Shown in pieces: positions 1-5,320 of a DNA stretch of 5,320 nucleotides. How positions within the stretch are numbered: the stretch's first letter is position 1; each line of letters starts with the position of its first letter. A program made the position numbers and the translations under genes. This DNA is from Cryomorphaceae bacterium (GTDB lineage: Bacteria > Bacteroidota > Bacteroidia > Flavobacteriales_G > Salibacteraceae). The notes beneath the pieces were generated by a model that saw nothing but the letters and a program-made list of their open reading frames with translations, did no database searches and had not been told where the DNA came from. The stretch is taken from the NCBI GenBank assembly GCA_003564735.1, contig PXEK01000379.1, positions 1 to 5,320 on the forward strand, given 5' to 3'.

Positions 1-2
1 AA

Positions 3-209
3 CGTTTGGATGATCCCTACCGCGTTTATAACCGTAAGCAGGGAAGGTTTGAAGTAGAGTTGCGCACGATTAACCTTCAAAGCTTAGGAGTAAAAGTGTG
101 TGGGGGAGTCCGGCGCGAAATGTTCATCGAGTCAACCTCTCCGTACTTCCCCCAATTATCTCCAACTAAAACATTATCATACAATCCTGTTTTGTGCGAT
201 GCACTTTGA
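3..209 (+). CDS. Possible 3' tail of an upstream gene, running through repeat copy 1 (partial, doubtful)
   Basis: This frame is open from the window's left edge to a TGA at 207-209. Its first residues (RLDDPYRVYNRKQGRF) are hydrophilic and could be the end of a real protein. From about position 42 onward the codons belong to the 144-bp repeat, so roughly the last 55 residues would be repeat-encoded. The same frame is also open through copy 2, ending in TAA at 1243-1245. However, all four differences between the copies change the amino acid in this frame, which argues against selection for a peptide. A rival reading is the frame starting at position 1, which ends in TAG at 55-57 just inside the repeat (…FITVSREGLK). 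Which frame continues the upstream gene cannot be decided here. No function can be assigned. Confidence 0.25.
   Translation, partial: RLDDPYRVYNRKQGRFEVELRTINLQSLGVKVCGGVRREMFIESTSPYFPQLSPTKTLSYNPVLCDAL
42..185. repeat. 144-bp direct repeat, copy 1 (left boundary of the cassette-like unit)
   Basis: This stretch matches 1099-1242 in the same orientation without gaps, at 140 of 144 positions. The differences are at 46 (G/A), 108 (G/T), 133 (C/T) and 142 (C/G). Identity stops sharply on both sides. Internal structure seen by eye: a 7-bp inverted repeat TTTGAAG (48-54) / CTTCAAA (75-81), then a longer imperfect hairpin. The hairpin's inner stem pairs 101-107 with 148-154 (TGGGGGA / TCCCCCA), then 108-109 with 145-146 and 111-113 with 141-143. 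Its outer stem pairs GGAG (87-90) with CTCC (160-163) and TTA (84-86) with TAA (167-169). The repeat has no transposase and no clear terminal inverted repeats. Confidence 0.95.
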
Positions 210-234
210 GAAAAAAATCGAATTGATATAAAAT
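205..234 (+). promoter_or_regulatory. Weak candidate promoter for the repeat-flanked gene
   Basis: A TTTG at 205-208 resembles the Bacteroidota -33 element. It lies 18 bp before TATAAAAT (227-234), which keeps the TA of the -7 element TAnnTTTG but not its TTTG half. The position immediately upstream of the ATG at 246 would leave a very short leader. The AT-rich gap between repeat copy 1 and the gene is the only unique sequence available for a private promoter. This is a weak pattern match. Confidence 0.25.
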
Positions 235-245
235 AAGCCTTTGAG

Positions 246-1067
246 ATGCGAAAAATGAATTTGAATCAATCAAATGTTTTATCGGGCGTACGGACTTTAT
301 TTCTATTGATATCCGCTACTTTAGTGTTTTGCTGTACCTCGCAGAATAACTTTTTGGAAGATCACATTTCAATACAAATTTCCACCTACGAATCAGATAA
401 TGAAATTAAGGCATCGGCTTTGCCCAAGTTGGTTCAGGATCGTGAGCTAACTCCATTTGAGCGCAGATTTGAATATCTTTTGTTGAACGTTCCCGAATTC
501 CATTCGTCACAGATGACAAAGGAAAGAAAAAGGTTATTTGGTCTATATCCCGATACGCTAAAAATGAAAAAGAAAATACTTGAAAAGTATACTCAAGACG
601 AGGAGTTTTCAACCTACTTTGAACAAACATTAGCGGCAATAAAGAATCCCGCAAAAGTACAGGAAAAGAGTTTTACGACCGATGAGATGATGCGCGTTGC
701 TTCGAGATTTTTTTATTGTGATGCAGTTAATCCCGACACTACCGTTCAATCAAGAGTATGTGTAGAGTTAAACGGGGTTGATGAATTAATTGAGGGCAAA
801 GATGTTACACTGCTTGCCGCTTTCTGTTATGAAGCGATTTTTAACGACTTTGACCGAGCGGTTTCACCCGTATCTGCAGCATGGAATACGGAAAGAAAAA
901 GAGCAGTTGAAAGATATAAACCAAGCATTACCTCATTTGAAATATTTTTGGAAGATGTGAAACAGGAATTGTACGATAGAATGGAAAGAAATAATTCTTT
1001 GAAACAAATTTTAGTGGAACATTACAAAACACATAAAGATAACTTACCTTTTGAACTCACAGAATGA
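246..1067 (+). CDS. Uncharacterised exported or lipoprotein-like protein between direct repeats
   Basis: I do not recognise this 273-aa protein. The N-terminus is positively charged, then hydrophobic from about residue 17 to 28 (TLFLLISATLVF), then Cys29-Cys30 and a polar Thr-Ser-Gln-Asn stretch. This suggests a signal peptide and possibly a lipoprotein, although the residue before either cysteine (Phe or Cys) is unusual for a lipobox. The mature part is mostly helical-looking and charged. A central block at about 142-205 looks the most constrained. It holds three cysteines (C158, C172, C194) in FFYCD, RVCVELNG and AAFCYEAIF contexts, which could form disulfides or bind metal outside the cytoplasm. 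The start is ATG 246; ATG 255 is an alternative that would still keep the signal sequence. The gene begins 60 bp after repeat copy 1 and ends 31 bp before copy 2. Two sampled 60-base lines are about 32-37% G+C, against 48-58% in two sampled phoH lines, consistent with foreign origin. Confidence 0.85.
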   Translation: MRKMNLNQSNVLSGVRTLFLLISATLVFCCTSQNNFLEDHISIQISTYESDNEIKASALPKLVQDRELTPFERRFEYLLLNVPEFHSSQMTKERKRLFGLYPDTLKMKKKILEKYTQDEEFSTYFEQTLAAIKNPAKVQEKSFTTDEMMRVASRFFYCDAVNPDTTVQSRVCVELNGVDELIEGKDVTLLAAFCYEAIFNDFDRAVSPVSAAWNTERKRAVERYKPSITSFEIFLEDVKQELYDRMERNNSLKQILVEHYKTHKDNLPFELTE

Positions 1068-1098
1068 TTTTTCGTTTGCTTGTCGATCTTGAAAAAAA

Positions 1099-1242
1099 GG
1101 AAAGTTTGAAGTAGAGTTGCGCACGATTAACCTTCAAAGCTTAGGAGTAAAAGTGTGTGGGGGATTCCGGCGCGAAATGTTCATCGAGTTAACCTCTCGG
1201 TACTTCCCCCAATTATCTCCAACTAAAACATTATCATACAAT
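1099..1242. repeat. 144-bp direct repeat, copy 2 (right boundary of the cassette-like unit)
   Basis: This is the second copy of the 42-185 repeat, offset by 1057 bp and in the same orientation. The left stem-loop is unchanged (TTTGAAG 1105-1111 / CTTCAAA 1132-1138). In the larger hairpin the G-to-T change at 1165 loses one pair. The C-to-G change at 1199 breaks one pair of copy 1's inner 3-bp helix, but CCG (1167-1169) can instead pair with CGG (1198-1200). The last nine bases (1234-1242) overlap the 3' end of the minus-strand monooxygenase gene and encode Ile-Val-stop for it. Confidence 0.95.
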
Positions 1243-1527
1243 TAATTCGCGAACTATGCTTTCCGCTTCGGGTTTGGCGATGAAATGCACTTTGGTTTGA
1301 CTCCAAACCTCGGCGAAAAGGTCTGATTTTCGGTAGCCCTCCAAGGCTTCTTCATTTTCCCAGTAGCTGTAAGTGTAGTAAATGTTGTCCTCCTTCGCGT
1401 GCTTCCACAACTCTAGGTGCATGCAGCCGGGAGAGTGTTTAATTTTGGTTTTGTAAGTGGTAAACACCTCCAAAAATTCGCTTGTTTTGGCGGGGTCAAA
1501 AGTCATTTTTACAATACGTATAATCAT
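1234..1527 (-). CDS. Antibiotic biosynthesis monooxygenase (ABM) domain protein, YgiN-like
   Basis: At 97 aa this is a single ABM domain (PF03992), a dimeric alpha+beta-barrel fold whose members include quinol monooxygenases and many uncharacterised small enzymes. Visible family features are the opening strand MIIRIVKMTF, a first helix at about 13-29, PGCMHLEL at 33-40 (the PGC/PGN strand), the strand YYTYSYWENEEALEGY at 50-65, and the helix and strand running to KPEAESI. It is probably cytosolic. No substrate can be inferred. It starts 9 bp after the stop of the SAM-HAT gene, so the two are almost certainly one transcript. There is no Shine-Dalgarno sequence, as usual for this phylum. The last residues Ile-Val and the TGA stop (1234-1236) lie inside repeat copy 2, so the natural C-terminus may have been altered slightly. 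Confidence 0.9.
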   Translation of the reverse strand: MIIRIVKMTFDPAKTSEFLEVFTTYKTKIKHSPGCMHLELWKHAKEDNIYYTYSYWENEEALEGYRKSDLFAEVWSQTKVHFIAKPEAESIVRELIV

Positions 1528-1536
1528 GAGTAGATT

Positions 1537-2319
1537 TTATTTTTCAAAAATTAGTGAAACGGGATCGTTAACGCGCATTCCCATTAGTTTAGCCGCATCA
1601 CCGGAGTTAACGGCAATTTCGAGCAATCCCGAGCTGTTAAAAATGGCAACGGGGTCGCCCGTGCTTACGAGGTTGTAATATTTCGAAATGCCTTTTATAT
1701 CAAATGAAGAATCTCTAAACGTTACCATTCCCTCCCTTGAGTTGCCTACTCTTTCATAAAGTTGCTTGCTGATGTTGGTGATTAAATTGCCGTATGAATC
1801 AATATGCACAACCGTGCCGCGTACGGCGTTATCTCGAACCACGGGCTGTAGGGTAAGCACTTTTTTGGTATCTTTATATTCAGACCCCAATACGCCGGGT
1901 TCACCTCCCCGGGCCAAAAACGCGGCTACTTTAACGTAAAGCGATTTAGCGGCAAAGGTGAGGTCGGTAATATCTTGCGGTATATCCAAAATGTGAGCCT
2001 TGATGTCATTATCTTCAAACATGATACTAAACAAACCGTTGTCACTGCCCAAAAAGTAATGTCCGTCACGCTCCACCAACAAGTGATTGGCACTATCTCC
2101 GTAATCGGTTTGAACGCCGATGATATGGATGGTTCCTTTAGGGAAATCACGATAGCAGTTTTTAAGTAAAAAAGCCGCTTCTTGTATTTTAAACTTGGTC
2201 ACGTCATGGCTTATATCCACTACGCAAACTTCATCTAACGAACTGTAAATAGCACCCTTAACCGAGGCGGCGTAGTAATCCCGAAGTCCTAAATCTGTCG
2301 TGAGTGTTATAATTTGCAT
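1537..2319 (-). CDS. SAM hydroxide adenosyltransferase (SAM-HAT, formerly DUF62) family protein, divergent active site
   Basis: The protein is 260 aa, the usual length for the family. Characterised members hydrolyse S-adenosylmethionine to adenosine and methionine and are related to fluorinase and chlorinase. N-terminal domain signs are IITLTTDLGLRDYYAASVKG (3-22, with D9), VVDISHDV (33-40), the FPKGTIHIIGV strand (59-69) and YFLGSDNGLFS (88-98). C-terminal domain signs are VHIDSYGNLITNI (171-183, with D174 and N178, the counterpart of the fluorinase D…N motif) and NSSGLLEIAVNSGDAAKLMG (228-247). The usual VVDPGVG…R segment is replaced by GVQTDYGDSANHLLV (68-82), and the usual TFHGRD by TFAAKS (121-126). 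The Asp-Arg-His triad of known hydrolases therefore seems absent, and the activity may differ. I recall similar replacements in other Bacteroidota homologues but cannot verify it. It heads an operon with the ABM gene and is divergent from phoH. Confidence 0.88.
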   Translation of the reverse strand: MQIITLTTDLGLRDYYAASVKGAIYSSLDEVCVVDISHDVTKFKIQEAAFLLKNCYRDFPKGTIHIIGVQTDYGDSANHLLVERDGHYFLGSDNGLFSIMFEDNDIKAHILDIPQDITDLTFAAKSLYVKVAAFLARGGEPGVLGSEYKDTKKVLTLQPVVRDNAVRGTVVHIDSYGNLITNISKQLYERVGNSREGMVTFRDSSFDIKGISKYYNLVSTGDPVAIFNSSGLLEIAVNSGDAAKLMGMRVNDPVSLIFEK

Positions 2320-2355
2320 TTGGTGTTTCGGTATCGGCTATTTTCAATAGTTTTG

Positions 2356-2368
2356 TTTCGCGAAATTA
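2356..2368 (-). promoter_or_regulatory. Palindrome overlapping a candidate -7 element for the SAM-HAT operon
   Basis: TTTCGCGAAA (2356-2365) is a perfect 10-bp palindrome in the divergent intergenic region. Read on the minus strand, TAATTTCG (2368-2361) matches seven of eight positions of the Bacteroidota -7 consensus TAnnTTTG and overlaps the palindrome. It lies about 40 bp upstream of the SAM-HAT ATG. No convincing -33 TTTG is seen at the right distance. This could be an operator over a promoter, but a 10-bp palindrome in 174 bp is not rare by chance. Confidence 0.25.
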
Positions 2369-2407
2369 CTAATTTAGAACAAGCGTAACGTATGTGTCGA
2401 TTTTTTT

Positions 2408-2415
2408 TACTTTTG
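2408..2415 (+). promoter_or_regulatory. Candidate -7 element of the phoH-purC promoter
   Basis: TACTTTTG is a full match to the Bacteroidota sigma-A -7 element TAnnTTTG. Transcription starting a few bases downstream would give a leader of roughly 70 nt before the phoH start at 2494. No clear -33 TTTG is found about 19 bp upstream, which lowers confidence. It is the best match in the 174-bp divergent region in the phoH direction. I see no riboswitch-like structure in the leader. Confidence 0.4.
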
Positions 2416-2493
2416 AGCCGATGAGTCACGGTAAAAAATAATGCTAAGCGGGTAAAAATGTACACTTACAATCACTTTTAATATTATCAAAAC

Positions 2494-3495
2494 TTGCACG
2501 AAACAACAATAGAACTTGAAGCCGCCAACCCCGTTGAAATTCTTGGGGTGAACAACGTAAACATCAATTTAATAAAGACGTATTTCCCCAAACTGAAAAT
2601 CGTTGCTCGAGGCAACGAAATCATGGCAAAGGGCGGAAAAAAGGAACTGGATAAATTCTCGGGGAAAATGAATTTAATTCTCGAACATCATGGCAGATTC
2701 AATAATCTTTCAAAGGAGGCGGTCGAAATGTACATGGGTGACGACGGCGAAAAAAAGGCCGAGAGTTTGAAAAATAAGGAGGTGCTGGTTCACGGCACCG
2801 GCGGACTTGTCATCAAGGCGCGAACCCAAAATCAGCAACGGATTGTTTCCGGCTCTGACCAAAATGATTTACTTTTTGCTATAGGTCCGGCCGGTACGGG
2901 AAAAACCTACACGGCTGTTGCTTTAGCTGTGAGGGCGTTAAAAAATAAGGAGGTGCGGCGCATTATTTTGACCCGTCCCGCGGTTGAGGCCGGTGAGCGG
3001 TTGGGCTTTTTGCCGGGGGATTTAAAGGAAAAGTTAGATCCGTATTTGTTGCCGCTTTACGATGCACTACGGGATATGATTCCGCCTGAAAGATTGGAGG
3101 TTTTTCTCGAACGAGGGGTAATTGAAATTGCTCCCTTGGCCTTTATGAGAGGCCGCACGCTCGATCACGCTTTTGTGATTTTAGACGAGTCGCAAAATTC
3201 TACCGAAAGTCAAATGAAAATGTTCCTCACGCGAATGGGAGCCAACGCCAAGTTCATTATTACGGGAGATCAAACGCAGGTCGATTTACCGTTTAATGAA
3301 CGCTCGGGCTTAAAACACGCTTTGCGTATTTTGGAAGGAGTGAAGGGGGTAGAGGTAATTAGGCTGGGTGCTGAGGATGTTATCAGGCACGGTTTGGTAA
3401 AACGCATTATCGCCGCCTATGATAAAGACTTTGAAGCCCGCAAGAACACCGATAAATCAAAACCGAAATCCACGAATAAAGAAAGTGAATCATGA
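2494..3495 (+). CDS. phoH: PhoH-like P-loop ATPase
   Basis: The 333-aa protein has the usual length of cytosolic PhoH/YbeZ-type proteins, ATPases linked in other bacteria to RNA metabolism. Residues 1-70 hold the N-terminal region ([16 protein letters not shown], then [12 protein letters not shown]). The Walker A motif GPAGTGKT is at 131-138. [20 protein letters not shown] (161-180) is a strongly conserved family segment. Walker B is FVILDESQN at 227-235, and [13 protein letters not shown] (254-266) is the sensor-like motif. The C-terminus is a low-complexity Lys/Ser-rich tail (316-333). The start is TTG at 2494: an in-frame TAA lies just upstream (2479-2481), and this start puts the family's N-terminal IEL…NP motif at its usual place. 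The stop overlaps the purC start by 4 bp (ATGA), implying translational coupling. Confidence 0.95.
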   Translation: MHETTIELEAANPVEILGVNNVNINLIKTYFPKLKIVARGNEIMAKGGKKELDKFSGKMNLILEHHGRFNNLSKEAVEMYMGDDGEKKAESLKNKEVLVHGTGGLVIKARTQNQQRIVSGSDQNDLLFAIGPAGTGKTYTAVALAVRALKNKEVRRIILTRPAVEAGERLGFLPGDLKEKLDPYLLPLYDALRDMIPPERLEVFLERGVIEIAPLAFMRGRTLDHAFVILDESQNSTESQMKMFLTRMGANAKFIITGDQTQVDLPFNERSGLKHALRILEGVKGVEVIRLGAEDVIRHGLVKRIIAAYDKDFEARKNTDKSKPKSTNKESES

Positions 3496-4442
3496 AAAGC
3501 GCAGTCAAAGCAACCGAATTTGACCTCCCCGGTTTAAAAAGTTTGTACAAGGGTAAGGTGCGTGATGTGTACCGACTCGAAAATGATGTTTTGGTGATGG
3601 TGGCTACCGATCGCCTATCGGCGTTTGATGTGGTAATGCCGCAACCCATTCCCTTCAAAGGGCAGGTTCTGAACCAAATGGCCGCTAAGTTTTTAGATGA
3701 AACAAGTGATATTGTCCCCAACTGGAAGCTGGCCGTGCCCGACCCCAATGTAACATTAGGGAAATTGTGTGCGCCGCTTAAAGTGGAAATGGTGGTTCGA
3801 GGCTATTTGGCCGGCCACGCGTGGAGGGTTTATCGCAGCGGGGAAAGGTCGATTTGCGGGGTGAGAGTGCCGGGCGGACTCAAACAAAGTGAGCGACTGC
3901 CGGCGCCGATCATAACGCCAACGACAAAAGCCGACAAAGGACACGATGAGGATATTTCAAGAGATGAAATTATGTCTTCAGGTATTGTTCCTGCCGAAAT
4001 TTACGAACAACTTGAAGCTATTTCTCTAAAATTGTTTGAGCGCGGAACCGCCGCCGCTAGGGAAAAAGGACTTTTGTTGGTGGATACGAAGTATGAATTC
4101 GGTTTGGACAGCGACGGTAATATCACACTTATCGATGAAATACACACCGCCGACTCGTCCCGTTATTTTTATGCCGAGTCATACGAAAGACGGCTCGCAA
4201 ACGATCAGCCTCAACGACAGTTAAGTAAAGAGTTTGTTCGGGAGTGGCTTATGGAAAACAACTTTAACGGCAAACCCGATCAGGAAATTCCTGTTTTGCC
4301 GAACAGCTTTATCAATCAAGTGAGTGAACGATATATTGAGTTGTATGAGACATTGGTAGGTGAGAATTTTGAGAAAAGTGATGTTGTGAACGTAACTGAG
4401 AGGATTGAAAACAACATTCTGTCTTACTTAAAGAGTAATTGA
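3492..4442 (+). CDS. purC: Phosphoribosylaminoimidazole-succinocarboxamide (SAICAR) synthase
   Basis: This enzyme joins CAIR and L-aspartate using ATP to form SAICAR in de novo purine synthesis, in the cytosol. The 316-aa length fits the long form (about 300 aa) found in Bacteroidota and yeast rather than the short E. coli type (about 240 aa). Motifs are [11 protein letters not shown] (19-29, nucleotide-binding loop), TDRLSAFD (39-46), [17 protein letters not shown] (98-114, signature 1 region with Gly-His rather than the Gly-Ser of the pattern), [16 protein letters not shown] (141-156), [10 protein letters not shown] (195-204, signature 2) and [14 protein letters not shown] (213-226). All expected catalytic regions appear intact. 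It is co-transcribed with phoH through the ATGA overlap, and has an A-rich stretch instead of a Shine-Dalgarno sequence before its start. No convincing terminator follows in the 118 bp before the next gene. Confidence 0.97.
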   Translation: MKSAVKATEFDLPGLKSLYKGKVRDVYRLENDVLVMVATDRLSAFDVVMPQPIPFKGQVLNQMAAKFLDETSDIVPNWKLAVPDPNVTLGKLCAPLKVEMVVRGYLAGHAWRVYRSGERSICGVRVPGGLKQSERLPAPIITPTTKADKGHDEDISRDEIMSSGIVPAEIYEQLEAISLKLFERGTAAAREKGLLLVDTKYEFGLDSDGNITLIDEIHTADSSRYFYAESYERRLANDQPQRQLSKEFVREWLMENNFNGKPDQEIPVLPNSFINQVSERYIELYETLVGENFEKSDVVNVTERIENNILSYLKSN

Positions 4443-4560
4443 ATTTTTTACTCTACCCATAGGTGTATCCCCGCATGAGCCGCAAGCACCTTAAAACCTT
4501 ATACCGATCAACGAGATTATAAAGCGGTGAACACTAAATTTTAATACTGTTATTACCCCG

Positions 4561-5320
4561 ATGAAATACGTCCTTTTTCTCCTTTTTCCTCTGTTATTCG
4601 TTCATTATGTGCAGGCAGTGGGAGTGAAAGGTAAAATCACGAACAAAGAGGGTGAGCCTTTAGCATTCACCACTATACAGGTGTTGCAGACAGAGGAGTC
4701 AACCATCAGTAACGTAAACGGGGAGTACAAATTAGACTTATCTCCGGGAGAATATACCCTTATTTTTAGGTACATGGGGTACAAAACCGTTCAAAAAGAA
4801 ATTGCCGTAACTCAACAATACATTACCGCTGACTTGACCATGATTCCTCAAACATATGTCATCGGCGAATTTAATTACGAGGCGGGTGAGCAAGATGAAA
4901 GTTATGCCATCATGCAAAAGGCGATTGCACTGGCTAAAATACATCGTATCTCGGTTCAGGAATATTCGGCTCGGTTTTACGTAAAAGGTACGTTTGTACT
5001 TGAAAAAATTCCGTGGGTTTTGCGCAAAGCCATGGAAAGTGAGGGGGTAAATTTATCTGAGGGGACTACCTACGTGAGTGAGTCGGTAAATAAGGTGGAG
5101 TATAAGCGCCCCAACTCACTTAAACAACGCGTAATCAGCTCGCGAAGTAATTTGCCTGAAGAACTTAGTGAGCCATCACTTCCCTTTGTACAAGCCGATT
5201 TTTACCGACCCAAAGTGGGGGATTTTGTATCACCGGTTCATCCCTCGGCGTTTAGCGTGTACAACTTCAAGTACGAAGGCACTTTTCAGGATGGCGAGCA
5301 TCAAGTCGTTCGCATCAAGG
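4561..5320 (+). CDS. Carboxypeptidase-regulatory-like / DUF5686 secreted protein (5' part, runs off the window)
   Basis: The frame stays open from ATG 4561 to the window's end (253 codons plus one base). Residues 1-19 (MKYVLFLLFPLLFVHYVQA) are a clear signal peptide. Residues 21-95 form a CarboxypepD_reg-like beta-sandwich domain: GKITNKEGEPLAFTTIQV, NVNGEYKLDLSPGEYTLIFRYMGYKT, ending in DLTMIPQ. After a short linker, SYAIMQKAIALAKIHR (114-129), YSARFYVKGTF (135-145), YVSESVNKVEYKRPN (171-185) and KQRVISSR (188-195) match the start of the DUF5686 region as I know it. Full-length members are usually around 800 residues, with a C-terminal part thought to be an outer-membrane beta-barrel, so about two thirds should lie beyond the window. 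No function is established. The 118-bp gap after purC suggests its own promoter, but I see no strong one. Confidence 0.9.
   Translation, partial: MKYVLFLLFPLLFVHYVQAVGVKGKITNKEGEPLAFTTIQVLQTEESTISNVNGEYKLDLSPGEYTLIFRYMGYKTVQKEIAVTQQYITADLTMIPQTYVIGEFNYEAGEQDESYAIMQKAIALAKIHRISVQEYSARFYVKGTFVLEKIPWVLRKAMESEGVNLSEGTTYVSESVNKVEYKRPNSLKQRVISSRSNLPEELSEPSLPFVQADFYRPKVGDFVSPVHPSAFSVYNFKYEGTFQDGEHQVVRIK

Noticed and set aside
42..185. Classical integron attC site
   Set aside because: The repeat-gene-repeat layout fits, but I found no properly oriented pair of RYYYAAC and GTTRRRY core sites at the ends of the hairpin. CTCCAAC (160-166) is close to the first motif but lies on the wrong side. A non-canonical recombination site remains possible.
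406..654. Minus-strand 82-codon reading frame
   Set aside because: It lies wholly inside the 273-aa gene on the opposite strand, has no family resemblance, and is best explained as an antisense shadow. The same holds for the minus-strand frames inside purC and the DUF5686 gene.
42..1242. Insertion sequence or composite transposon
   Set aside because: No transposase-like reading frame is present, no terminal inverted repeats are visible on the 144-bp units, and no short target-site duplication is evident around them.
42..1242. CRISPR array
   Set aside because: There are only two repeats, each 144 bp, separated by over 900 bp of coding sequence, which is incompatible with a CRISPR layout.
1975..2169. 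Plus-strand reading frame inside the SAM-HAT gene
   Set aside because: It is antisense to a gene with clear family motifs and shows no recognisable protein features.
2320..2493. SAM riboswitch controlling the SAM-HAT operon or phoH
   Set aside because: The leader is short, and I see no nested helices or conserved core typical of known SAM riboswitch classes in either direction.
4461..4491. Rho-independent terminator after purC
   Set aside because: AGGTG (4461-4465) and CACCT (4487-4491) can pair, but the stem is only 5 bp with a 21-nt loop and no T-run follows on either strand.
4535..4542. Promoter for the DUF5686 gene (TAAATTTT)
   Set aside because: It matches seven of eight positions of TAnnTTTG, but the region is AT-rich and no -33 TTTG is found at a suitable distance, so it is not distinguishable from chance.

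Overview
The window looks like a chromosomal segment of a Bacteroidota member, probably Flavobacteriia-like. The evidence is a Bacteroidota-type PurC, a PhoH-like ATPase, a SAM-hydroxide-adenosyltransferase homologue of the Bacteroidota kind, a carboxypeptidase-regulatory/DUF5686 protein, starts without Shine-Dalgarno sequences, and one good match to the TAnnTTTG -7 promoter element. The assignment is by eye from protein motifs.

Left part (1-1242). One unfamiliar gene (246-1067) encodes a 273-aa exported or lipoprotein-like protein. It sits between two 144-bp direct repeats (42-185 and 1099-1242) that are identical at 140 of 144 positions. The gene is AT-rich compared with the housekeeping genes to its right. 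Repeat, gene and repeat together look like a cassette or a small mobile or duplicated unit. The repeat itself can fold into two stem-loops. Its right edge supplies the last two codons and the stop of the neighbouring monooxygenase gene. The window's first 41 bases are probably the tail of an unidentified upstream gene.

Middle part (1234-2319, minus strand). A two-gene operon is read leftwards: a SAM-HAT family protein (formerly DUF62), then 9 bp later a small antibiotic-biosynthesis-monooxygenase-fold protein. The SAM-HAT homologue appears to lack the Asp-Arg-His triad described for characterised SAM hydrolases.

Right part (2494-5320, plus strand). A divergent 174-bp intergenic region separates that operon from phoH (TTG start) and purC, which overlap by 4 bp (ATGA) and are surely co-transcribed. 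After a 118-bp gap comes the 5' part of a secreted CarboxypepD_reg/DUF5686 protein that runs off the window. These genes are ordinary core genes of the phylum. The repeat-flanked unit on the left is the unusual item.
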